Positions 8,083-17,153 of a stretch of DNA of 64,000 nt are shown piece by piece; positions within the stretch are counted from its first letter, which is position 1; each line of letters starts with the position of its first letter. This stretch comes from Chitinophaga pinensis (GTDB lineage Bacteria > Bacteroidota > Bacteroidia > B-17B0 > Aurantibacillaceae). The notes beneath the pieces are model-generated. The model was not told where the DNA came from, ran no database searches, and worked only from the letters and a program-made list of their open reading frames with translations. A program made the position numbers and the translations under genes. The stretch is from positions 62,001-126,000 of the forward strand of contig CAMAPT010000003.1 of NCBI GenBank assembly GCA_945860225.1, written 5' to 3'.

Positions 8083-11000
8083 ATGAGCACAATACAACAG
8101 GAATTAGAAAAAAGAGTTTTGGTCATTGATGGTGCAATGGGAAGTATGATACAACAATACAAACTCACCGAAAAAGATTTCAGAGGGAAACGCTTTGCTG
8201 ATTGGCATAAAGATTTGCAAGGTAATAACGACTTGTTATCAATCACTCAGCCTCAAATCATTAAAACCATTCATAAAGAATACTTAAAAGCTGGTGCTGA
8301 TATCATTGAAACCAATACTTTCAGCGACACTACGATTGCTATGGCTGATTACGACATGCAAGAGTTTGTCTATGAATTAAATTTTGAATCGGCTAAAATT
8401 GCTAAAGAAGCCATTGCTGAATTTAGAATCGAATTCCCTGAATTTGCTTCTATTCCCAAATTTGTTGCTGGAGCAATCGGGCCAACCAATCGAACCTTGT
8501 CTTTATCACCTAATGTCAACGACCCAGGTTTTAGAGCTATTACATTTGATGAATTAGTAGAAGCGTATACCGAACAAGTGCGCGGCTTAATTGATGGTGG
8601 AGCCGATTTACTATTAATTGAAACCATATTTGATACCTTAAATGCAAAAGCCGCTTTGTTTGCGATTCAAAACTATTGCGAAAAAATAGATAAAAAAATG
8701 CCGGTGATGGTATCGGGAACCATCACAGATGCTAGCGGTAGAACCCTGTCAGGACAAACGACAGAAGCTTTTTTAAACTCTGTTTCTCATGTTGATTTAT
8801 TGAGCGTTGGTTTAAACTGTGCGCTTGGAGCAAAAGATATGCGCCCATATTTAGAAGAACTTTCTAACAAAGCGCCATTTTATGTAAGTGCTTATCCTAA
8901 TGCGGGTTTACCAAATCAGTTTGGTGAATACGATCAAGATGCTCATGAAATGGGACATCAAATAGAAGACTTCTTAAAAGCGGGATTTTTAAATATTGTT
9001 GGTGGATGTTGCGGAACAACCCCTTCACATATAAAACGTATTGCTGAAATTGCCAAAGACGCAAAGCCTCGCAAAAAACCACAGCCTGATACCTTGATGC
9101 ATTTAAGTGGATTAGAACCTTACACCCTCACTCCTGAAAGTAATTTCTTAAATGTTGGTGAACGAACAAATGTTACTGGTTCTAAAAAATTCTTACGCCT
9201 AATTAAAGAAGGCAATTACGAAGAAGCCTTGTCTATTGCGCGTGAGCAAGTAGAAGGCGGTGCTCAAGTCATCGATGTCAATATGGATGAAGGAATGTTG
9301 GATAGCGAACAAGCCATGACAACTTTCTTGAATTTAATTGCATCCGAACCAGACATTTCTCGTGTACCCATTATGATTGACTCTAGTAAATGGAGTGTGA
9401 TTGAAGCTGGATTAAAATGTGTGCAAGGAAAAGCAATTGTTAATTCAATCTCTTTAAAGGAAGGTGAAGAAAAGTTCATTGAGCAAGCTCATAAAATAAA
9501 ACAATATGGTGCTGCTATGATTGTGATGGCATTTGATGAAGTTGGACAAGCAGACACCTTAGAACGCCGAAAAGAAATTTGTAAACGAGCGTATGATATT
9601 TTAGTAGATAAAGTTCATTTCCCTGCTCAAGATATCATTTTCGATCCAAACATATTCCCTGTAGCCACAGGAATGGAGGAACATCGCTTAAATGCCTTAG
9701 ACTTTTTTAATTCAACCAAGTGGATTAAAGAAAATTTACCACATGCAAAAGTCAGTGGCGGTGTGAGTAATGTTTCTTTTTCTTTCAGAGGAAATGACCA
9801 TGTGCGCGAAGCCATTCACTCAGCCTTTTTATTCCATGCTGTGAAAAATGGAATGGATATGGGTATAGTAAACCCCGCGCAATTAGTAGTGTATGATGAT
9901 ATTGATAAAACCTTATTAGAATTAGTAGAAGATGTTTTATTAAACAGACGTGATGATGCCACAGAACGATTAGTTGAACATGCAGAATCTTTAAAAGGAA
10001 TTACCAAAGAAAAAACTGAAAAAGACGAAGCTTGGAGAAAAGGAACAGTTGAAGAACGTTTGAGTCATGCATTGGTAAAAGGAATTGTAGAGTATATTGA
10101 TGCAGATACTGAAGAAGCCCGCCAAAAACTAGGAAGGCCATTACATGTTATTGAAGGTCCGTTAATGGACGGAATGAACGTGGTTGGTGATTTATTTGGT
10201 AGCGGAAAAATGTTCTTACCACAAGTTGTAAAAAGCGCACGTGTAATGAAAAAAGCGGTGGCCTATTTGGAACCTTATTTATTAAAAGAAAAGGAAGATA
10301 ACGCCAAAGCTGCAAAGAACCTATCCCTTGCCCTTTCCGAAGGAAAGGGGACTGAATACGGTTATGAATGGGCAGATCCTCAATATTATGATTTACTAAA
10401 AGATTTTGTTGCTAAACATAGAAATAATCCAACTCAGGCGGAAACAATTTTATGGGAAAGTATTAAGTCAAAAAAATTAGATGATTTTAAATTCAGAAGA
10501 CAGCATATTATTGGAAAATATATTACAGATTTTGTTTGTCTAAAAAAACGATTAATCATTGAAGTCGATGGTTTAATACACCAATTACCAGATGTTAAAG
10601 AAAATGATGAAATACGACAAGCTTGGCTTGAATCAAAAGGTTTTAAAGTAATTCGATTTACGAATAACGAAGTCATAGGTAATTTGGAATATGTGCTTTC
10701 TGAAATAAAAATGGTTTTAGAAGCGCAAAAAGATTACAACGAAGAGAGTGCAGTGGAGGTTCCTCCTTCGGGGGCTAGGGGGCGTGGGAAGATTCTACTC
10801 GCCACCGTGAAAGGCGACGTTCATGATATTGGGAAAAACATTGTGGGTGTTGTATTAGCTTGTAATAACTACGAAATCATTGACCTAGGCGTGATGGTTT
10901 CTTGCGATAAAATTTTAGAAGAAGCGAAAAAAAATAACGTTGATATTATTGGATTAAGTGGGTTAATTACGCCTTCCTTAGATGAAATGGTTCATGTAGC

Positions 11001-12261
11001 CAAAGAAATGGAGCGTTTAAATTTCAAATTACCATTAATGATTGGTGGTGCTACAACTTCTAAAGTCCATACAGCAGTTAAGATTGCGCAAAATTATTCA
11101 GGACCAGTTATTCATGTCAATGATGCCAGTAAATCAGTTCCTGTAGCAAGTAGTTTAATTTCAAATGAATTACGAGATGCGTTTATGGCCGATATCAATA
11201 AAGATTATGAGCGTGTGCGAGAACAAAATAAAAATGCTCAGTCTCAAAATAAATTAATTTCAATGGCGGAAGCCAGAGAAAATAAATTCCCAATTGATTG
11301 GAACAAAACAGAAATCGCTAAGCCAAATTTTATAGGCAATAAAGTATTTGACAATTACGATTTAAAAGAAATTTCTGAATACATTGATTGGACACCATTC
11401 TTTCATAGCTGGGAATTAAAAGGCTCTTATCCGAAAATTTTGAGTGATGCAACGCGTGGTGCAGAAGCCACGAAATTATTTAATGATGCGCAAACAATGC
11501 TTAATAAGATCATTTCTGAGAAATGGTTACAAGCAAAAGCAGTGATTGGTATTTATCCTGCAAATACGGTAAATCATGATGACACAGAAGTATATGATGA
11601 ACAAGGAAATGTAATGGCTACATTCTATTCATTACGTCAACAAAGTAAAAAACCTGCTGGGCAATATAATGTGGCTTTGGCTGATTTTATTGCGCCTAAA
11701 GATGCTCCTTCGAGCGTATCACTTCGAGCGGAGTCGAGAAGCGAGAAGAAAGATTACATAGGTTCATTTGCCCTCACTACTGGCATTGGCATAGATGAAC
11801 ACGTAACTCGTTTTGAAAATGACCATGATGATTATAGTGCGATTATGCTAAAAGCTTTAGCTGATAGATTAGCAGAAGCCTTTGCAGAGTTATTACATAA
11901 AAAAGTTCGTACTGAAATTTGGGGCTATGCCAAAGATGAAAACTTTAGAAATGAAGATTTAATTAAGGAAGAATACGCCGGTATTCGACCTGCTCCAGGT
12001 TATCCTGCGCAACCCGATCATACTGAAAAGAATACCATTTGGAAATTATTGGATGTAGAAAAAAATACGGGTATTATTTTAACGGAGAGTTTGGCAATGG
12101 TTCCAACGGCTGCGGTGAGTGGTTTATATTTATCTCATCCGCAATCTCACTATTTTGGAATTGGTAAAATAAATAAAGAACAAATTGAAGACTACGCCAA
12201 ACGTAAAAACATGAGCATAGTAGACGTCGAGCGTTGGTTAGGTAGTGTTTTAGCGTATTAA
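8083..12261 (+). CDS. metH: Cobalamin-dependent methionine synthase with in-frame DUF559 insertion
   Basis: MetH transfers a methyl group from methyltetrahydrofolate to homocysteine through cobalamin. The ATG at 8083 is chosen (1392 residues): it gives the usual N-terminus and places the zinc ligands at C246, C309 and C310, one residue off E. coli numbering. A longer TTG start at 8059 would lie within a repeat. Modules in order: homocysteine domain (3-330), pterin domain (about 345-620), cobalamin cap (about 650-740), insertion (747-902), cobalamin domain with GDVHDIG (H914), and the AdoMet reactivation domain (about 1080-1392, [12 protein letters not shown]). E. coli has the cobalamin histidine at 759, so about 156 residues are extra; they form a DUF559 nuclease domain. 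A second small insert is at about 1208-1223. All catalytic motifs seem intact and the frame is open, so the enzyme is probably functional. Confidence 0.96.
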   Translation: MSTIQQELEKRVLVIDGAMGSMIQQYKLTEKDFRGKRFADWHKDLQGNNDLLSITQPQIIKTIHKEYLKAGADIIETNTFSDTTIAMADYDMQEFVYELNFESAKIAKEAIAEFRIEFPEFASIPKFVAGAIGPTNRTLSLSPNVNDPGFRAITFDELVEAYTEQVRGLIDGGADLLLIETIFDTLNAKAALFAIQNYCEKIDKKMPVMVSGTITDASGRTLSGQTTEAFLNSVSHVDLLSVGLNCALGAKDMRPYLEELSNKAPFYVSAYPNAGLPNQFGEYDQDAHEMGHQIEDFLKAGFLNIVGGCCGTTPSHIKRIAEIAKDAKPRKKPQPDTLMHLSGLEPYTLTPESNFLNVGERTNVTGSKKFLRLIKEGNYEEALSIAREQVEGGAQVIDVNMDEGMLDSEQAMTTFLNLIASEPDISRVPIMIDSSKWSVIEAGLKCVQGKAIVNSISLKEGEEKFIEQAHKIKQYGAAMIVMAFDEVGQADTLERRKEICKRAYDILVDKVHFPAQDIIFDPNIFPVATGMEEHRLNALDFFNSTKWIKENLPHAKVSGGVSNVSFSFRGNDHVREAIHSAFLFHAVKNGMDMGIVNPAQLVVYDDIDKTLLELVEDVLLNRRDDATERLVEHAESLKGITKEKTEKDEAWRKGTVEERLSHALVKGIVEYIDADTEEARQKLGRPLHVIEGPLMDGMNVVGDLFGSGKMFLPQVVKSARVMKKAVAYLEPYLLKEKEDNAKAAKNLSLALSEGKGTEYGYEWADPQYYDLLKDFVAKHRNNPTQAETILWESIKSKKLDDFKFRRQHIIGKYITDFVCLKKRLIIEVDGLIHQLPDVKENDEIRQAWLESKGFKVIRFTNNEVIGNLEYVLSEIKMVLEAQKDYNEESAVEVPPSGARGRGKILLATVKGDVHDIGKNIVGVVLACNNYEIIDLGVMVSCDKILEEAKKNNVDIIGLSGLITPSLDEMVHVAKEMERLNFKLPLMIGGATTSKVHTAVKIAQNYSGPVIHVNDASKSVPVASSLISNELRDAFMADINKDYERVREQNKNAQSQNKLISMAEARENKFPIDWNKTEIAKPNFIGNKVFDNYDLKEISEYIDWTPFFHSWELKGSYPKILSDATRGAEATKLFNDAQTMLNKIISEKWLQAKAVIGIYPANTVNHDDTEVYDEQGNVMATFYSLRQQSKKPAGQYNVALADFIAPKDAPSSVSLRAESRSEKKDYIGSFALTTGIGIDEHVTRFENDHDDYSAIMLKALADRLAEAFAELLHKKVRTEIWGYAKDENFRNEDLIKEEYAGIRPAPGYPAQPDHTEKNTIWKLLDVEKNTGIILTESLAMVPTAAVSGLYLSHPQSHYFGIGKINKEQIEDYAKRKNMSIVDVERWLGSVLAY
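10320..10788 (+). mobile_element. DUF559 (Vsr-like endonuclease) element nested in metH
   Basis: This block replaces the flexible linker between the cobalamin cap and the cobalamin-binding domain, keeping the metH frame. Its arms are GC-rich mini-hairpins in inverted orientation. The left has CCCTTTCC-GAA-GGAAAGGG (10331-10349); the right has CCTCC-TTC-GGGGG (10762-10774). The 8-mer CCGAAGGA at 10337-10344 recurs inverted at 10764-10771. Between the arms lies a complete DUF559 domain (MetH residues about 770-880): [28 protein letters not shown] (D816), IIEVDG (E827, D829), H833 and [18 protein letters not shown]. These are the D, E-x-D and H positions expected of the Vsr-like nuclease fold. 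No intein splice residues are at the borders, so it probably stays in the MetH polypeptide. Confidence 0.75.
11708..11741. repeat. Short palindromic repeat inserted in frame in metH
   Basis: CTTCGAGCG occurs twice (11708-11716 and 11722-11730). The second copy is part of an imperfect palindrome, CTTCGAGCGGAGTCGAGAAG. It encodes an extra, charged segment ([13 protein letters not shown], about residues 1210-1222) in the reactivation domain, where other MetH proteins go almost directly from the IAPK motif to DYIG. The 15-mer TTCGAGCGGAGTCGA recurs with one change at 16238-16252, outside any gene. Confidence 0.6.
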
Positions 12262-12275
12262 TGAAAATAAAAAAC

Positions 12276-12310
12276 ATCCGTGTTGACAGTAATGTATATA
12301 CAACACGGAT
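12276..12310 (-). terminator. Hairpin downstream of metH
   Basis: A perfect 10-bp stem, ATCCGTGTTG (12276-12285) with CAACACGGAT (12301-12310), has a 15-base loop. On the plus strand it is followed by ACTATTAAAA, not a T-run. On the minus strand it is followed by GTTTTTTATTTT. It is therefore a better terminator for transcripts coming from the right, antisense to metH, although it may also stabilise the metH 3' end. Confidence 0.5.
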
Positions 12311-12406
12311 ACTATTAAAATACAAGTAACTATTTTTTGACAAAACTCAATACGATGGATGATTTATATAATGTTTAATAAAAATTGAACGTTATACATT
12401 CATTGT

Positions 12407-12829
12407 ATGGTTAATTTGTCTGAATTTAATTTAAACTTTGCAGAATTCTTTCTGCGTTTTTTTTTAGGTATCTTATTTATTTTTCAGGGTTACGACAAAT
12501 TATTTGTTCTGAAAATCAAACATGTCGTATTAACTTTTCAGGAGGATGCCACGCGAAAAGGTATTCCGATGTACTTAATTACTTTTGTATCCTACTATAC
12601 CTCTGTTATTGAATTTTTTGGTGGTATTGCGCTTGTTCTTGGATTTTTTCATGAATTAGCGTACCTATTGTTGGCATTCAATTTATTAATAGTAGCAGTC
12701 GCCTTTTCTGTAATGAAACCAGTTTGGGACTTACATCATGTTTTTCCTCGAGTCATATTGCTAACCCTCATTATTATTTTATCCAAACACTTCCTATTCG
12801 GACTTGATACATTATTTAGTTTAAATTGA
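12407..12829 (+). CDS. DoxX-like integral membrane protein
   Basis: A small hydrophobic protein of 140 residues with about four membrane helices. Near the N-terminus it has the DoxX-type motif FFLRFFLGILFIFQGYDKL, followed by a loop and IEFFGGIALVLGFF. DoxX-family proteins are poorly characterised membrane subunits linked to respiration or redox stress. Nothing in its neighbourhood defines a role. It converges on the next gene with an 8-base gap. Confidence 0.65.
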   Translation: MVNLSEFNLNFAEFFLRFFLGILFIFQGYDKLFVLKIKHVVLTFQEDATRKGIPMYLITFVSYYTSVIEFFGGIALVLGFFHELAYLLLAFNLLIVAVAFSVMKPVWDLHHVFPRVILLTLIIILSKHFLFGLDTLFSLN

Positions 12830-12837
12830 TAAATCAC

Positions 12838-13197
12838 CTAAATCTGACTTAATTCCATTCCTTCCTCATTTTGTTTTTTCAAAGACCAACCATCGGTAAA
12901 TGTAGTTTCTAACCAAGTTTTACCAGATTTTCTGAACACCTGTGCTGATAACCTAAAAAAATCCATAAACTGTTTTTCTAATTCAGCCACTTTCATATCT
13001 CCATGAATCATCATTACCCTTCCTGATAGGGACGGGCTAATCATAAAATCATGTTCGATAATATCCTTTCTTGCAGATCCCTGCAATGGTAAATGCGATT
13101 TCTTAAAAAATTCAAGTTTCAGAAATGGAAATTCTTCATTAAATAGTTTTTTAACTTCTGATACCTTCATTGTCCTATCGATCCTTATCTCTCTCAT
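12838..13197 (-). CDS. Conserved hypothetical protein
   Basis: A 119-residue protein from the ATG at 13197; an upstream in-frame TTG at 13221 would add eight residues. It starts MREIRIDRTMKVSEVKKLF, has a central segment with positive charges and small residues (LPLQGSARKDI), and a second half with DMKVAELEKQFMDFF and GKTWLETTFTDGWSLKKQNEEG. The sequence is well balanced and looks like a real soluble protein. The MKV-E-KK-F pattern occurs twice (early and middle), hinting at two related halves. No signal peptide or known catalytic motif is visible. I do not recognise a characterised family. Confidence 0.6.
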   Translation of the reverse strand: MREIRIDRTMKVSEVKKLFNEEFPFLKLEFFKKSHLPLQGSARKDIIEHDFMISPSLSGRVMMIHGDMKVAELEKQFMDFFRLSAQVFRKSGKTWLETTFTDGWSLKKQNEEGMELSQI

Positions 13198-13317
13198 GCA
13201 ATTTGTGTTTGAACCAAACAAAGATGATTGTAATTCATGTATTTATTACTGACCTGTATCAGTTCAGAAACTGATTTTTGTCAATAGTTCAACACAAAAG
13301 CCGAAGATTCAGAGAAA

Positions 13318-14262
13318 TTACAAATAGGTATTTGATATCGATTTAATGACTGCATTATATTCTAAAACAAGTTCATCAAATACTTCTTGAACAGTTTGAA
13401 CAGAATGAATACTGGTCGAAACTTGTCCAATTTCCAATTCTCCTTCTACTAAATCCCCTTCAAACATACCCTTTTTTGCGCGTCCCCTTCCCAACAACTC
13501 AGAAAGTTCTTCTAAATCCGCTCCCCTTTTTTCAAATTGATTTACTTTCTCAAAAAACGGATTTTTAAGTAACCTAACTGGCGTTAATTGTTTTAAAGCC
13601 AATTGTGTATCTCCCTCTTTAGCCTCAACAACAGATTGCTTAAAATGAGGATGAGCTGACGATTCATGGGTAGCTACAAACCTACTTCCGATTTGCACTC
13701 CATCTGCTCCTAAAGCCATAGCCGCAGCAATGGCCCTACCCGAACCAATACCGCCGGCAGCGATTAATGGAATTTTACAATGCTTTTTTACTTCTGGAAT
13801 CAATACCAACGTGGTTGTTTCTTCTCTTCCATTATGTCCACCTGCTTCAAAACCTTCTGCTACTATGGCATCAACGCCAGCTTCCTGTGCTTTGATAGCA
13901 AACTTAATATTAGACACCACATGAACCACCGTAATACCGTGTTGCTTCAAAAGTGGAGTCCACGTTTTGGGATTACCAGCAGACGTAAAAACAATCTTCA
14001 CTTTTTCATCTATAATGGTATTGATATGTTCTTCGATATTTGGATACAATAAAGGTAAATTAACCCCAAATGGATTATGGGTAGCCTGCTTACATTTTTT
14101 GATATGCTCTTTCAAAATATGAGGATACATAGAGCCTGCCCCTATGAGCCCTAATCCGCCCGAATTGGAAACCGCCGAGGCTAGCTCCCAACCACTACAC
14201 CATATCATCCCTCCTTGTATGATAGGGTATTTAATGTTGAATAATTCTTTAACCAAGTTCAT
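13318..14262 (-). CDS. Nitronate monooxygenase / FabK-like FMN enzyme
   Basis: A TIM-barrel flavoprotein of 314 residues. It has the N-terminal IKYPIIQGGMIWCSG motif, SNSGGLGLIGAG, the active-site loop AEGFEAGGHNG, and the FMN phosphate-binding motifs AAGGIGSGRAIAAAMALGAD and GVQIGSRFVAT. These are shared by nitronate monooxygenases and FabK-type enoyl-ACP reductases, and sequence alone does not separate the two safely. It probably acts as an FMN-dependent oxidoreductase in the cytoplasm. It is divergent from the DUF6089 gene. Confidence 0.82.
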   Translation of the reverse strand: MNLVKELFNIKYPIIQGGMIWCSGWELASAVSNSGGLGLIGAGSMYPHILKEHIKKCKQATHNPFGVNLPLLYPNIEEHINTIIDEKVKIVFTSAGNPKTWTPLLKQHGITVVHVVSNIKFAIKAQEAGVDAIVAEGFEAGGHNGREETTTLVLIPEVKKHCKIPLIAAGGIGSGRAIAAAMALGADGVQIGSRFVATHESSAHPHFKQSVVEAKEGDTQLALKQLTPVRLLKNPFFEKVNQFEKRGADLEELSELLGRGRAKKGMFEGDLVEGELEIGQVSTSIHSVQTVQEVFDELVLEYNAVIKSISNTYL

Positions 14263-14270
14263 AATGTTAT

Positions 14271-14302
14271 TTTGGGTAAAGTTAAAGATTTTACTATTTT
14301 TG
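14271..14302 (+). promoter_or_regulatory. Promoter of the DUF6089 gene
   Basis: TTTG at 14271-14274, a 20-base spacer and TATTTTTG at 14295-14302 match the Bacteroidota promoter pattern exactly. The start codon at 14328 would then have a leader of about 20 nt. Confidence 0.55.
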
Positions 14303-14327
14303 TATAAAGTAATTTCTAGTCAAATCG

Positions 14328-15251
14328 ATGAAATACCTCATTTTAATTCTCTCCTTATTTGTTTGCACGTTGTCAAAAGCACAATGGCTATGGGATTACG
14401 GTGGAACACTTGGAGTATCTAATTATTTGGGAGATATTGGCGGGAAAGAAGGCACCAGAAAGGATTTTGCTGCCGACTTAAAAATGGCCAGCACAAGACT
14501 AAATGTAGGAGGTTTTGCACGTTACAAACTTCGTCGTAAAATTTCTGTTAAAGCAGCCTTAGATTATTTACGCATTCAAGGGGATGATAAATTATCTGCC
14601 AACAAGGCTCGTAATGCACGTAATTTAAGTTTCAGAAACGACATCATTGATTTAGGATTTACCGGAGAATATTTCTTTTTTGAAGATAACGACTTGGGTA
14701 ATACTTACAGAAATCAATTTGGATTTAGAGCTTATGTATTTGGAGGATTTGGAGTATTTTATACCAACCCTAAAGCTCTATACAATGGTTCTTATGTGAG
14801 CTTAAGGCCTTTAAAAACGGAGGGAGTTTCTTATTCGCCTATTGGCTTAAATCTTCCGCTTGGTGTTGGATTTTATTTTACGATTATGAAAAAACATCGT
14901 ATCGGCTTTGAAATCAATAACAGAATTACATTTACTGATTATCTGGACGATGTATCAAACGGTTGGGGCGACCCGAAAAATATGACACCAGAAGGTGTCG
15001 CTTTATCTAATAGAACCGTTGAACTAACTAATTTAGATCCTAATTACGCTAAAAATTTTGGTTACAATCCCGAAACTAATCCTTTAAATAAACGAGGAGA
15101 TAAAAACCATAACGATTCTTATTTAACGATGAGTCTTTCATACAGTTATGTGTTAAGGGGTAAATCGAGTTTTTACAGAGGTAATTACGGTCACTTCTTT
15201 GAAAAAGGCAAGAAAAACAAGGTTAGAAGCACGATCAGGTCTAAGTTCTAA
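14328..15251 (+). CDS. DUF6089 outer membrane beta-barrel protein
   Basis: A protein of 307 residues with a signal peptide (MKYLILILSLFVCTLSKAQ). It continues with WLWDYGGTLGVSNYLGDIGG and alternating strands rich in aromatic residues (FGFRAYVFGGFGVFY, PIGLNLPLGVGFYF, GFEINNRITFTDYLDDVS), the signature of the Bacteroidota DUF6089 family. It is predicted to be a small outer-membrane beta-barrel. Its role is unknown. The C-terminal tail is basic (KGKKNKVRSTIRSKF). It converges on xerD, with only 4 bases between the two stops. Confidence 0.8.
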   Translation: MKYLILILSLFVCTLSKAQWLWDYGGTLGVSNYLGDIGGKEGTRKDFAADLKMASTRLNVGGFARYKLRRKISVKAALDYLRIQGDDKLSANKARNARNLSFRNDIIDLGFTGEYFFFEDNDLGNTYRNQFGFRAYVFGGFGVFYTNPKALYNGSYVSLRPLKTEGVSYSPIGLNLPLGVGFYFTIMKKHRIGFEINNRITFTDYLDDVSNGWGDPKNMTPEGVALSNRTVELTNLDPNYAKNFGYNPETNPLNKRGDKNHNDSYLTMSLSYSYVLRGKSSFYRGNYGHFFEKGKKNKVRSTIRSKF

Positions 15252-15255
15252 ACCA

Positions 15256-16176
15256 TTATTGTTTCGTTGTATTTCTTGGATGATAACTCAAGATATTTTC
15301 CCTCAAAAAATATTGGTCTAAATGTGTATAAATTTCGGTTGTTGTAATACTTTCATGACCTAACATTTCCTGAACGGCTCTTAAATCAGCGCCTCCTTCA
15401 ACTAAATGAGTGGCAAAGGAATGCCTGAATGTATGGGGACTTAATGGCTTTTTAATACCGGATTTTTCGGCCAAGTCTTTGATAACATAAAACACCATTT
15501 GTCTTGTAATAGGGCCACCACGTTTACTTAAAAAAATCATATCCTCATTTTTTTTCTTAATGGCAATATGCTGACGGTGATGCGTCGTGTAATTGTGTAT
15601 TAATCGTATGGCAGACTTACCGATAGGAATCAAACGTTGCTTATCCCCTTTTCCAATTACGCTGACAAAGCCTTCATCAGTATGCAAATCACTTAATTTT
15701 AAATTAATCAATTCAGATACGCGTAATCCGCAACTATACATGGTTTCGAGCATGGCCAAATTTCGTTCTCCTTCAGGCGTACTTCTATCTATGTGGGATA
15801 GCATTAAATCAATTTCCTCTACCGATAAAAAAATGGGTAATTTTCTTTTAATTCGTGGGGTTTCCAACAACTCTGCCGGACTATTTTGCAAATAATTTTC
15901 TAGTACCAAAAACCTAAAAAAATGCTTGATACCTGAAATAATTCGCGATTGAGTAGTTTCTGTGAAATGAAATTCGGCAATGTATTTCAAAAAATGTTGT
16001 AAATCTTGGAACGAAATATCTGATGGTTGTTTAGAAGACAGGCATAATTCAGCATAGTTCATCAGTTTCTGAATATCACTTTCATAAGAAACAACCGAAT
16101 TTTCGGAAAGCGACTTCTCCATCTGGAGGTAATACTTAAAATCCTTAATATATGCTTTCCATTGTTTCAATACCAA
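15256..16176 (-). CDS. xerD: Site-specific tyrosine recombinase XerD
   Basis: A 306-residue tyrosine recombinase with an N-terminal SAM-like core-binding domain (about 1-105) and a catalytic domain. The catalytic set is complete: R152 in CGLRVSEL, K176 in GKGDKQR, H248 and R251 in HTFRHSFATH, H274 in LGHESITTT and nucleophile Y283. It acts in chromosome dimer resolution at dif. There is no ATG before the conserved WKAYIKDFKYYL segment, so translation probably starts at TTG (16176 or 16170). It is divergent from aroQ. Confidence 0.92.
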   Translation of the reverse strand: MVLKQWKAYIKDFKYYLQMEKSLSENSVVSYESDIQKLMNYAELCLSSKQPSDISFQDLQHFLKYIAEFHFTETTQSRIISGIKHFFRFLVLENYLQNSPAELLETPRIKRKLPIFLSVEEIDLMLSHIDRSTPEGERNLAMLETMYSCGLRVSELINLKLSDLHTDEGFVSVIGKGDKQRLIPIGKSAIRLIHNYTTHHRQHIAIKKKNEDMIFLSKRGGPITRQMVFYVIKDLAEKSGIKKPLSPHTFRHSFATHLVEGGADLRAVQEMLGHESITTTEIYTHLDQYFLRENILSYHPRNTTKQ

Positions 16177-16237
16177 ACAGAATTTAGTGTTTATATATAC
16201 AACTGTTTAAATTTAATTCTAAAAATAATATTGTCTG

Positions 16238-16252
16238 TTCGAGCGAAGTCGA
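16238..16252. repeat. Copy of the TTCGAGCGRAGTCGA repeat
   Basis: TTCGAGCGAAGTCGA lies in the xerD-aroQ intergenic region. It differs in one base from the palindromic repeat inserted in frame in metH at 11723-11737, suggesting a dispersed repeat family. Confidence 0.5.
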
Positions 16253-16415
16253 TAATCATGTAATTCCATTTCCTAAAAATGACCGTTCGTGTAATGTATC
16301 ATAAAGTTTTGAATTAAAATTTAAACACTTACTAATATCAATATTTTTTTTGTTTTAGCACCCGGTATTAACATTTCTCGATGGGAATAAGTAATTTAGA
16401 TTTCAAAAAAATACC

Positions 16416-16844
16416 GTGTTAAAGCTAGCTATTATAAATGGGCCAAATTTAAATCTTTTAGGGAAAAGAGAAGTTGAAATATATGGCGCACAATCATTTG
16501 AAGATTACTTCGCTATACTCCAAGCAAAGTTTAAAAATGTAGCGCTTCATTATTTTCAAAGCAATATAGAAGGTGAACTCATCAATCAGCTACATGCTAT
16601 TGGATTTGATTATGATGGCATTATTTTAAATGCAGGTGCCTATACCCACACATCTGTTGCCATGGCCGATGCCGTTGCAGGTATCACAACTCCAGTTATT
16701 GAAGTTCATATCAGTAATATTTTTGCCAGAGAAGATTATAGACATGTATCTTATATAGGCAAACACTGCAAAGGAAGTATTTCCGGGTTTGGACTTGTAG
16801 GTTACGAAATGGGTATTGAATATTTTTTGAAAGGGATAAAATGA
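16416..16844 (+). CDS. aroQ: Type II 3-dehydroquinate dehydratase
   Basis: Catalyses the third step of the shikimate pathway. This is a 142-residue protein of normal length with the family motifs IINGPNLNLLGKRE (7-19, R18), catalytic Y23, YFQSNIEGELI, ILNAGAYTHTSVA, VEVHISN-type (VIEVHISNIFARE) and GSISGFGLVGY. The best start is GTG at 16416, which puts the conserved motif at residue 7; there is no in-frame ATG nearby. Divergent from xerD. Confidence 0.93.
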   Translation: MLKLAIINGPNLNLLGKREVEIYGAQSFEDYFAILQAKFKNVALHYFQSNIEGELINQLHAIGFDYDGIILNAGAYTHTSVAMADAVAGITTPVIEVHISNIFAREDYRHVSYIGKHCKGSISGFGLVGYEMGIEYFLKGIK

Positions 16845-17153
16845 GAAAAGCTGAAAATGATATTTTGAAAATAGATTTTAGCTAAGTTTATAGAACCCTT
16901 CTGAAAATATTTTAAGGAGTTGAGGCTATTATTAAATATTAAACTTCTTTTACCTATAAAATAAATCAGCTATAACATGCACAGTTGTATTTAAATCAAA
17001 TCAAAAAAATTATACATGATTTTAAATAGTTTAATCGTAATTATTGACTAACTAATTGTTCAATAAAAAGGGGTATTTAGTTAATTAAATTTCATTATAA
17101 AATTAAAATATTTGTAACTCAATAATGAATCAAAATATTTATAAATCAGATTT
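16845..17153. other. Gene-free AT-rich interval
   Basis: About 300 bases between aroQ and the convergent nuclease-like gene. The sequence is very AT-rich with many stops in all frames. No RNA gene, strong hairpin or repeat was recognised in it. Confidence 0.5.

Noticed and set aside
10320-10788. Intein in MetH
   Set aside because: The insert borders lack the Cys/Ser/Thr start residue and the C-terminal His-Asn plus nucleophile needed for protein splicing; the arms are repeat-derived GC-rich hairpins instead.
10320-10788. Assembly artefact or frameshifted pseudogene in metH
   Set aside because: The frame is open throughout, all catalytic motifs on both sides are intact, and the inserted domain is itself complete.
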